Below, one piece after another: positions 32,180 through 46,700 of a stretch of DNA of 46,875 nt (position 1 is the stretch's first letter; each line of letters starts with the position of its first letter). Below the pieces are notes generated by a model. That model was not told the DNA's origin and did not search any database. It saw nothing but the letters and a program-made list of their open reading frames with translations. The position numbers and the translations under genes are program-made. The DNA is taken from assembly GCA_016879935.1 (NCBI GenBank), contig JAACJQ010000004.1, forward strand, positions 1 to 46,875. Reading direction: 5' to 3'. Origin of the DNA: Archangiaceae bacterium (lineage in GTDB: Bacteria; Myxococcota; Myxococcia; Myxococcales; Myxococcaceae).

Positions 32180-34150
32180 ATGCGTCGTCTCGTGATGCTG
32201 TTGCTGCTCGCCGGTTGTGAAGCGCCTGACACGTTCATCGCCCGCGGCACGCGCGTGGTGTTCGAGCCTGGTGGGCGTGACTTCTGGAGCGTGCCGATGC
32301 CGTCGGAGCTGCGGCGTCAGAGTGACGGCACCTTCAACCTCGACCGCTGGCCGGGAGAGCGCTCGTCGCTGGTGACGACGTGGCTCACCTCCATCGACGC
32401 GCGCGTCGACGGGTGGGGCGTGAGCTCGGGCGCGTTCCTCCCGCTCTCGGGCGCCATCGACGTCGCCACGTTGCCGAAGACGCCGGCCGATTCGCTTGGC
32501 GAGACCTCGTCGGTCTTCTTCGTCGACGTCACGAAGGGCTCGCCCGACTACGGCAGACGTTTTCCGCTCGAGGTGAGCTTCACGACCGAGGCCGCCCCGT
32601 TCCGCGCGCCGAACCTGCTCGCGGTGATTCCCGTCGCCGGCTTCACCCGCCGCGCGAAGACGACGTACGCGGTGGTGGTGACCGATGCGGTGAAAGATGT
32701 CGGGGGCGCTGCGCTCGGTCGCTCGGAGGCCTTTCACGCCGCGCTCTCGGTGACGAAAGACGCGAACGCCGACGCGGTGGAGGCGCTGAAGCCGCTGCGC
32801 GCGTGGCTCGACGAGACGAAGTTCGACCGCCGCCGCGTGGTGGGCGCGACGGTGTTCACCACCATCGACCCCATGTCGTCGCTGCGCCGGTTGTCGGCGT
32901 GGGTCGAGACGTTGCCCGCGCCGTCGCTCGAGGAGCCCTTCACGCGCCTCGAGGGCTACGCGCGCTACGAACTCTACGTCGGGCGGTATCGCGTGCCGCA
33001 CGTGCAGTCGGGGCCGAAGCCTGGCCGTGGGAAAATCGTGTGGAGCGCGGACGCTGCGACGCCGGTGCAGCAGGGCACGCAGTCGGTGCGGTTGTCGGTG
33101 TCGATTCCCAAAGGGCCCATGCCCGCGGGTGGCTGGCCGTTGATGCTCTACCTGCACGGCAGCGGCGGCGAGTACCGCGAAGCGATGGACCGTGGGCCGC
33201 TGGCGCCGACGACGACGCGCGACAAACAGGGAGACCCGCCGCTCGGCAGTGGGCCGTCTGACTGGCTCGCGGCCCGCGGCGTGGCAGTGCTGGGCTTCGA
33301 CTTTCCGCTGCACGGCGACCGCGAGAGCCCGCCCGACACCACCGGCCGCATGCTCTACGACGTGTTCGGCGACATCGACTCGAGCGTCGACAACATGCAG
33401 GTCGCCGCGATGGAGGTGCAGTACCTGACGCGCCTGCTCTCGACGGGCGTGACGGTGAACGTGAACGGCACGCCGGCGCGCTTCGACCTCACGAAGCTCT
33501 CGGCCATGGGCCACTCGATGGGCAGCACCATCGGCATTCCGGTCGCGACCGTCGACCCGCGCATTCAGGGCTACGTGTTCTCGGGCGCGGGCGGGCTGTT
33601 GCTCGAGGTCGCGACGTCGACGACGTACCCCGTGCGGCTGCAGGAGCTCGTCTCGCAGCTGCTCGGCTTTCAGGGCACGCAGGTCATCGACCGCACGCAC
33701 CCGCTGCTCCATGCGTTTCAGAGCCTGTGGGACTTCACCGACCCCAGCGCGAAGGCGCGGCACGTCGCTGTCGAGCCGCTGCCAGGGAAATCGGCGCACC
33801 CGGCGTTTCAGCCTCAGGGCGTCATCGACGGGTACTTCCACCCGTGGGCGCAGACCGCGGTGGCGGTGCAGCTCGGCGTGACGCAGGCCGGAGACGTCTT
33901 CGATGCGACGAGCGTCGACGCCTTGTCACTCGCGGGGCGGCCGGTGCGCGCGAGCTTTCCCATCGCGAAGAACGTGAACGGCGTGACGGTGGGCTTGTCG
34001 CAGGTGCAGACACCGTTCGACCTCGGGCACTACGTCGTGTTCGACCGCGAAGACGTGCAGCACCAGGTGGAGTGTTTTCTCGACGGCGTCGGAACCGCCG
34101 AGGGGCCCCGCATCGTCGCGCCGGCTCCACGCTCGACGCCGTGTCAGTGA
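32180..34150 (+). CDS. Lipase/esterase-like surface lipoprotein (bacterial lipase N-domain + alpha/beta hydrolase)
   Basis: This encodes 656 residues from ATG 32180, giving a lipoprotein signal with lipobox LLLAGC (Cys13); the longer frame upstream is not needed. The N-terminal domain (about 15-300) follows the pattern of the bacterial virulence-factor lipase N-terminal family: TRVVFEPGGRDFWSVPMPSE, SSGAFLPLSGAIDVATLP and TFTTEAAP-like strands (FTTEAAPFRAPNLLAVIPVA). The hydrolase domain contains LMLYLHGSGGEY, VLGFDFPLHGDRESPPD, the nucleophile elbow AMGHSMGSTIGIPVA, and a late GHYVVFD segment that may hold the catalytic His. It should act on lipids or esters outside the cell, anchored to the outer membrane. 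The gene is divergent from araC and ends 4 bp from the convergent hybrid kinase gene. Confidence 0.87.
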   Translation: MRRLVMLLLLAGCEAPDTFIARGTRVVFEPGGRDFWSVPMPSELRRQSDGTFNLDRWPGERSSLVTTWLTSIDARVDGWGVSSGAFLPLSGAIDVATLPKTPADSLGETSSVFFVDVTKGSPDYGRRFPLEVSFTTEAAPFRAPNLLAVIPVAGFTRRAKTTYAVVVTDAVKDVGGAALGRSEAFHAALSVTKDANADAVEALKPLRAWLDETKFDRRRVVGATVFTTIDPMSSLRRLSAWVETLPAPSLEEPFTRLEGYARYELYVGRYRVPHVQSGPKPGRGKIVWSADAATPVQQGTQSVRLSVSIPKGPMPAGGWPLMLYLHGSGGEYREAMDRGPLAPTTTRDKQGDPPLGSGPSDWLAARGVAVLGFDFPLHGDRESPPDTTGRMLYDVFGDIDSSVDNMQVAAMEVQYLTRLLSTGVTVNVNGTPARFDLTKLSAMGHSMGSTIGIPVATVDPRIQGYVFSGAGGLLLEVATSTTYPVRLQELVSQLLGFQGTQVIDRTHPLLHAFQSLWDFTDPSAKARHVAVEPLPGKSAHPAFQPQGVIDGYFHPWAQTAVAVQLGVTQAGDVFDATSVDALSLAGRPVRASFPIAKNVNGVTVGLSQVQTPFDLGHYVVFDREDVQHQVECFLDGVGTAEGPRIVAPAPRSTPCQ

Positions 34151-34154
34151 CGTC

Positions 34155-39371
<5,217 letters not shown>

Positions 39372-39488
39372 GACGAGTCACCCGAGCGAGTTGCGCCTCG
39401 AACCGTAACACCGGGGCGCGCACACACGCCGAGGTCGTGGCTCCCACGCCGCTTCCCAGCCAGCCAGGCGTGATCGAAGCCACGCCAT

Positions 39489-40547
39489 TCAGCGCAGCTG
39501 ACAGTCGAGAACATGCGGCTCGAAGACGCTGCCAATCAGCGTTCGGCCACTCCCCAGCGGCACCGCGACGCTCGAGCCCGAGAGCAGCGCGCCGTCGTCG
39601 AGGGCCACGTCGCCGAGCTCGAACGCGCCGTTCGTGTACGTCGCGCGCAGCACCTGCGACGGCGAGTGGTGCGCCGGGTCTTTCGCGTGCCCGAGGAACT
39701 CGAGCATCTTCGGGTGGGCGCCGATGAAGAGCGCGCCGTCGTCGCCGATGGAGATGTTGTCGAGCCCCGCCTGCGTCATCAGCGCAGCGCGCTCGGTGAG
39801 CGCTCCCGTCGCGGCGTCACGTGAGAACGCGAGCAGGCGGCGGCCCGTCGTCTCCGACACGAACACCGTCGCTCCGTCTCTCGAGACCGCCACCCCGTTC
39901 GCGTAGCGCAGGCCCGACACCGCGACGCTCGCCTTCGTGCCGTCGAAGAAGCCCAGGCCCGACCACGGCATTCTCGCGAACGTCTCCACCACCCGGCCGA
40001 AGGTGCCCGCGCGCGTGCCGGCGTCGATGGTGACGTAGAACTGCTCGGGCCCGACGGGCGCGACGTCGTTCAAGCTGACGAACTCGGGCGCCTCCACCGT
40101 GCGCACGTGTTTGAGCGTCGGGCCGTCGAGCACGTCGAAGAGCTCCACCGTGCTCGAGGTGCGCGTCGGGTGGTTGACGACGAAGAGGCGCTTGAGGCCG
40201 TCACGAACGAACAGGCCGAGGCCATGCGGGTGCAGCGCCTGAAGGTCGTGCGGCACCGGCTTCGGAGCGCCCTTCGCCGCCACGTCCCACGAGAAGATGA
40301 CGCCGGGCTTCGGCGCGCCGGCCTCCATCGCGCGGAAGTCGTTGCTCGAGATGAACGCGAGGCCCGTCGACGCATCGAAGACGAGGTCTTCGGCGCCGGT
40401 GAAGCCAGCCACCTTCGTGCACTGCTCGAAGCCGTGAGGCGCCAGCGTTCGAAAGGCTCCCGCGTCGGCGAGGGTGTCGAGCACGAGGCCCACGACGGCG
40501 AGCAGGAGGACCACGACTGCCACGAGCACGATGCGTCGACGCGACAT
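39489..40547 (-). CDS. Paraoxonase (PON)-like arylesterase/lactonase, membrane-anchored
   Basis: This encodes 352 residues; ATG 40547 is chosen over the GTG at 40565. The N-terminal hydrophobic helix (VLVAVVVLLLAVVGLVL) may be retained as an anchor. The propeller carries key residues of animal paraoxonase 1 in order. They are Glu53 and Asp54 in GAEDLVF, His108 in HPHGLGLF (PON1 His115), His126 in VVNHP (His134), Asn160-Asp161 in SLNDVAPVGPEQFY, Asn217 in YANGVAVS, Asp263-Asn264 in LDNISIGDDG, and Cys43/Cys349 matching the PON1 disulfide. The end GSVFEPHVLDCQL also matches the family. PONs hydrolyse lactones and aryl esters with calcium; acyl-homoserine lactone cleavage is possible. It is divergent from the giant Ig protein gene across 170 bp. 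Confidence 0.88.
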   Translation of the reverse strand: MSRRRIVLVAVVVLLLAVVGLVLDTLADAGAFRTLAPHGFEQCTKVAGFTGAEDLVFDASTGLAFISSNDFRAMEAGAPKPGVIFSWDVAAKGAPKPVPHDLQALHPHGLGLFVRDGLKRLFVVNHPTRTSSTVELFDVLDGPTLKHVRTVEAPEFVSLNDVAPVGPEQFYVTIDAGTRAGTFGRVVETFARMPWSGLGFFDGTKASVAVSGLRYANGVAVSRDGATVFVSETTGRRLLAFSRDAATGALTERAALMTQAGLDNISIGDDGALFIGAHPKMLEFLGHAKDPAHHSPSQVLRATYTNGAFELGDVALDDGALLSGSSVAVPLGSGRTLIGSVFEPHVLDCQLR

Positions 40548-40717
40548 GGCCGGCGAACCGACCACGACTCGCCTCCCGGGTCACGAACCCAGCCACGAAT
40601 GTGACGAAGGGTGTGCACCGACACGCGCTCCTCGAACGCAACCGGCAAGGTTCGCTGGTGATCGGCGCTGGCCGCCGAATCGCAATCGGGACCCACAACT
40701 TCTCTTCGAGGGTCTCC

Positions 40718-43700
40718 ATGGACCGCACCACTGCACGCCTGGCGGCACTGCTCGCCGGCGCCTTCTTCATCTCGTCGTCGTGCTCCGATTCTCTTCTGCC
40801 CCGGGGAGAGTCCGACTCGCCTCAGCACACCGCCGAAGCACTCTTCGTGAACTCCGGGTTCGAGACGGGCAACACCAGCAGCTGGACGGTGACGACGAAC
40901 CTGGTCGCCACGACGCCCGGCGTGCAGGTGTACCCCGTCACCGCCGAGTCGCAGCTGGGCCTGCGCGCGGGCGGCGTGCTGAAGACGAACGTGTACGACG
41001 CGGGCACGCCGTTCTCGCTCGTTCCGCCCGGCCTCACCGCGGCCGACCCGGTGCGCTTCCCCCGCTTCGGCAACTGGGCTGCCGTCGTGAACGAGATGGG
41101 CGCGCAGTACAACGCGAACCGCATCACGCAGTCGTCGGTGGTGACGACGGCCGACATCGACCCGGCCGACGGCCTCGTGCACGTGCGCTTCGTCGTGCTG
41201 CCGGTGCTCCAGAACCCCGGGCACTCGCTGCGTGAGCAGCCGTACTACTTCGTCACCATCACCAACACGACGAAGGGCACGACGCTCGCGAGCCGCTTCA
41301 ACTTCTCGAACGAGGCCGGCGTGCCGTGGCAGTCGACCGCGAACGGGCAGGTCGTCTTCACCGACTGGCTGCTGTTCGACCTGCCGCTGTCTCGTGGCGC
41401 CGTCAGCATCGGAGACACGCTCACGGCCACCGTCATCGCGGGTGGCTGCGCGCAGTCGGGCCACTGGGGTGAAGCCATCATCGACAGCTTCGGCTCGAGC
41501 ATTCCCGGGCTCGTCGTGTACGGCAGCGCGCCCGACAGCGTCGAGGCTGGCAGCGACTTTCAGTACACCTACCGCGTGCTCAACGGCTCGTCGGCGACGT
41601 CGACGGGCGCGAAGCTGACGGCGTACCTGCCGGCGGGCGTCACCTTCCGCAGCATCGACACGCCCGGCATCACCTGCACCATGCCCACCGTCGGCACGCG
41701 CGGCACCGTCGCCTGCGACCTGGGCGCCATCGCCGTCGGCGCGTCGACCAACGTGAAGGTGACGGTGCGCGCTGACGCCACGGCCACGGGCGCGATTCGG
41801 CACGGCTGGTACTACAGCCAGTCGAACCAGGAGCAGCCGCTCACGGGCCCGCTCATCACCACCAACGTCACCACTGGCGGCACCGCGGCGTACGTGAACC
41901 TCGTCACCACCGTCGACGACGCGGCCGCCTCGGTCATGTGGAACCAGCACGTCACCTGGAGCATCACCGTTCGCAACGCGGGGCCCGCGACGGCCACCAA
42001 CGCCCCCATCTCGTCGAACGCGCCGGCGCAGCTGACGAACCTGGCGTGGACGTGTGTGGGGCAGGGCGGCGGCGCGTGCGGCGCGGCGTCGGGCACCGGT
42101 GCGCTCTCGACGCTCGCGACGTTGCCATCGGGAGGAAGCGTCACCTACTCGCTCGAGGCCGACGTCATTCTCAGCACGGGCATCGGCGCCGTGAGCGTCA
42201 CGGCGTTCGCGGCGGCGCCTGCGGGCACGGTGGAGTCTGCGGCGCTCGACAACGGCGGCGGTGATGACGACACCATCGCCGGCACCATGCAGTACGTGAC
42301 GGTGACGCGCGCGGGCGCAGGCCTGGGCACCATCACCTCGACGCCGGCAGCCATCTCGTGCGGCGCGGGCTGCACGACGACGTCGAGCGGCTTCGGCGTG
42401 GGCACCAGCGTGACGCTCCAGGCGACGCCGGCGACGGGCTCGGTGTTCGCAGGGTTCAGCGGCGGCACCTGCTCGGGCACCAGCGCGTGCACCTTCACCG
42501 TCACCAGCGGGCAGGCCGTCACTGCGACGTTCGACCGCAACCCCATCGCCATCACGAGCCCGTCGACCGCGCGCGCGGCCGTCGGTCGCCCGTTCTCGTT
42601 CACCGTCACCGGCCTCGGCACGCCGCCCATCACCTTCGGCGCGACGAACCTGCCGGCGTGGCTGTCGTTCGACGCGCAGACGCAGGTGCTCTCGGGCACC
42701 GCTCCCTCGGCGGGAACGTTCACGGCCGACCTCTCGGCGACCGACGTGAACGGCACCGCGACGCAGACGCTCACCATCACTGCGGGCCTGGCGCCCACCA
42801 TCACTTCGGCGCTGACGTACACGCTCGCGGCCGCTGGCACCGCGTGGGGCACCATCGACGTGAATGCCTCCGGCGCGACGCCGATTCAGTTCAACGCGAG
42901 CAACATGCCGGGCACCGTCTATTTCAACAGCACGACTGGCGTGTTCGCCGGGAACGCGGGCGCGGTGGGCGTCTACAACGTGCCCGTCATCGCGACGAAC
43001 GCGTTCGGCTCCGACTACAAGGTGCTCGCCATCTCGGTCGGCGGAGCGCCCGTCATCACCTCGCCCCTCACCGCGTCGTCCACCGTCGGCAACGCCTTCA
43101 CGTACACGCTGACGGCGACTGGAACCGCGACCATCGTGCTCGGCGCGTCGTCGCTGCCCTCGTGGGCCACGTTCACGGCTGCGACTGGCGTCATCAGTGG
43201 AACCCCGACGAGCGCGGGTACGCTCTCCATCGGGCTCTCGGCCACCAACGGCGTCGGCAGCAGCAGCCAGACGCTCGTGCTCACCGTCGACGGGCCGGCC
43301 GTCATCACCAGCAACGTCACCGCGAGCGGCACGGCGGGCCAGGCCTTCACGTACTCGCTCACCGCCGAAGGCACGGCGCCCATCACCCGCAGCATGTCGG
43401 GGCTCCCGGCCTGGCTCTCGTTCGACGCGAACGCCGGGCTGCTCTCGGGCACACCGCCCGCAGCGGGCACCTTCACCGTCACGATGGACGCGGCGAACGG
43501 CATCGGGAGCGACTCGAAGACGCTCACCATCATCATCGCAGCGCCGCCGCCGACACCGACGCCACCCGCCATCACGAGCGCGCTCACTGCGAGCGGCAGC
43601 TCGGGCGTCGCCTGCACGTACACCATCACCGCGAGCGGCCAGGTGCCCATGACGTTCAGCGCGACGGGGCTGCCCGCGTGGGCGAGCATCGACGCGAACA

Positions 43701-46700
43701 CCGGCGTCATCTCGGGAACGCCGTCGGGCGGCGGCAGCACGTCGGTCACCATCGGCGCGACCAACGCGCTGGGCGCCGACTCGAAGACGCTCGTCATCTC
43801 CATTCAGGCGCCGCCGCAGGTCACCTCGGCGCTCACCGCCACCGGCCAGATTGGCGTGCCCTTCTCGTACACGCTGACGGCGACGGGCAGCGGCGTCATC
43901 ACCCTGAGCGCGAGCAACCTGCCGGCGTGGGCGTCGTTCGACTCGGGGACTGGCGTCATCAGTGGCACCCCGACGGCCGACGGCTCGTTCTCGGTCAGCA
44001 TCGCGGCGTCGAACGGCGCAGGCACGGATTCGGAGTCGCTCGTCATCACCATCGAGACGCCAGCGCTCGTCACCTCGGCGCTCTCGGCCGACGGCATCGT
44101 CGGTGACGCGTTCTCGTACACGGTCACTGCGTCGGGCAGCGCGCCCGTCAGCACCAGCGCGAGCAACCTGCCGGCGTGGGCGTCGTTCAACGCGGGTGTC
44201 ATCAGCGGCACGCCGACGGCGACGGGGTCGTTCTCCATCACGCTCGGCGCGTCGAACGCCGCGGGCACGGATTCGAAGACGTTGACGCTCACCATTCGCG
44301 CCCGTCCCGTCATCACCTCGTCGCTCACCGCCGACGCCATCGTCGGAGACGCGTTCAGCTACACCCTCACCGCGAGCGGCACCGCGCCCGTCACGCTCAA
44401 CGCAGGCAGCCTGCCGGCGTGGGCGTCGTTCAACGCGGGCGTCATCTCGGGCACGCCGACCGCTGCGGGCGTCGTCTCCATCTCGCTCTCGGCCAGCAAC
44501 GGTGTGGGCTCCGACGCGAAGACGCTCGTCGTCACGGTGCGCGCGCGACCGGCCATCACGTCGGCGCTCGTCGCCTCTGGCGTCGTCGGCCAGCCGTTCT
44601 CGTACACGCTGACGTCGAGTGGAACGGCGCCGGTCTCGCTCTCTGCGAGCAGCCTGCCCTCGTGGGCCTCGTTCAGCGCGGGTGTCATCAGTGGCACGCC
44701 GACGGCCGACGGCTCCTTCAGCATCTCGCTCGGTGCGTCGAACGCGGCGGGCAGTGACTCGCAGACGCTCGTGCTGACGGTGCGCTCGGTGCCGGTCATC
44801 ACCTCGGCGCTCGCGGTCGACGCCATCGTCGGAGACGCGTTCAGCTACACGCTCACCGCCAGCGGCACGGCGCCAGTCACGCTCTCGGCCTCGAGCCTTC
44901 CGGCGTGGGCGTCGTTCAACGCGGGTGTCATCAGCGGCACGCCGACGGTCGATGGCGTCGTCTCCATCTCGCTCGGCGCGAGCAACGGCGTCGGGTCTGA
45001 CTCGAAGACGCTCGTCGTCACGGTGCGTGCGCGGCCGGCCATCACGTCGGCGCTCGTGGCCTCTGGCGTCGTCGGCCAGGCGTTCTCGTACACGGTGACC
45101 GCCAGCGGAACGTCGCCGCGTTCGCTCTCGGCGAGCGGGCTGCCCGCGTGGGCGTCGTTCAACGCGGGCACCGGCGTCATCTCGGGAACACCGAACGCCG
45201 AAGGCGCGACCTCCATCACGCTCGGCGTGTCGAACGCTGCAGGCAGTGACTCGCAGACGCTCGTGCTGACCGTTCGCTCCGTGCCCAGCATCACCTCGGC
45301 GCTCGCGGTCGACGCCGTCGTCGGAGACGCGTTCAGCTACACGCTCACCTCGAGCGGCACGGCGCCAGTCTCGCTCTCGGCTTCGAGCCTTCCGGCGTGG
45401 GCTTCCTTCAACGCGGGCGTCATCAGCGGCACGCCGACGGTCGATGGCGTCGTCTCCATCTCCCTCGGTGCGAGCAACGGCGTCGGCGCGGACTCGAAGA
45501 CCCTCGTCGTCACGGTGCGCGCGCGCCCGGCCATCACGTCTGCGGGCACGGCTGCTGGCGTCGTCGGTCAACCCTTCTCGTACACGCTGACCGCCAGCGG
45601 CACGGCGCCCGTCACGCGCTCCGTCAGTGGTCTACCGGCCTGGGCGAGCTTCAACGCGAGCACCGGCGTCATCAGCGGCACGCCGACGGCCGACGGCTCC
45701 TTCACCATCGCGCTGGGCGCCTCGAACGCGGCAGGCGCTGCGTCGGGCTCGCTCGTCATCACGGTCGGCTCCACGCCGGTCATCACCTCGGCGCTCACGG
45801 CCGATGGTGTCGTCGGTCAGGTCTTCTCGTACCGCTTCACCGCGAACGGCACCGAGCCGCTGAACCTCTCACTCTCGGGTCTGCCGTCGTGGGCGAGCTT
45901 CGCGAACGGCGTCATCTCGGGCGTGCCCGACGTCGAAGGCACGTTCAGCGTCACGCTCACCGCGAGCAACGGCTCGGGGGTCGACCAGCAGACGCTCACC
46001 ATCACCTCGCGGAAAGCGCCGGTCATCACCTCGCCGCTCACCTTCGCGGCCGTCGTCGGCCAGGCCATGACCTACCAACTGGTCAGCACGGGCACCGCGC
46101 CGCTCGCGCTCTCGGTGAGCGGGCTCCCGTCGTGGGCGTCGTTCGACCCGCAGACGGGAGTGCTCTCGGGCACGCCCGTCTCGGAGGGTGAGGTTCGGGT
46201 GACGTTGCAGTCGTCGAACCTCGCCGGCGCCGATGCTCGCGAGCTCGTCATCGCCGTGCGCACCACGCCCGTCATCACCTCGGCGCTCACGGCCACCGCG
46301 GTGACCGGCGATGCCTTCAGCTACACGCTCACGGCGTCGGGCACACCGTTCATCACCCGCTCCGTCACCGGCTTGCCGTCGTGGCTGCAGTTCGACTCGA
46401 ACACGGGCGTGTTGAGCGGAACGCCGACGGAGGACGGCGTCTTCACCATCGGCCTCGTCGCCACCAGCGGCGTGGGCACCGACACGAAGTCACTGCAGGT
46501 CACCGTTCGCACCCGGCCGCGCATCACCTCGGCGCTCGCCATCGACGCGGTCGTGGGAGACGCGCTGTCCTTCGCGCTCACGCTCGAGGGCACCGAGTTC
46601 ATCACGGTACAGGCGGTCAGCCTGCCGGCGTGGCTCGACTTCGACCAGAACACGCGCACGCTCTCGGGCACGCCGCCGGCCGAAGGCATCACCAGCATCG

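Noticed and set aside
32087-33841. Long upstream extension of the araC reading frame
   Set aside because: The extension is antisense to the lipase lipoprotein, which has clear domains. The compact start at 32086 gives a normal AraC-type length.
40070-45571. 1,833-codon open frame on the minus strand
   Set aside because: It is antisense to the giant Ig protein and overlaps the paraoxonase gene. The product is an Arg/Asp/Gly-rich repetitive sequence that mirrors the Ig repeat array.
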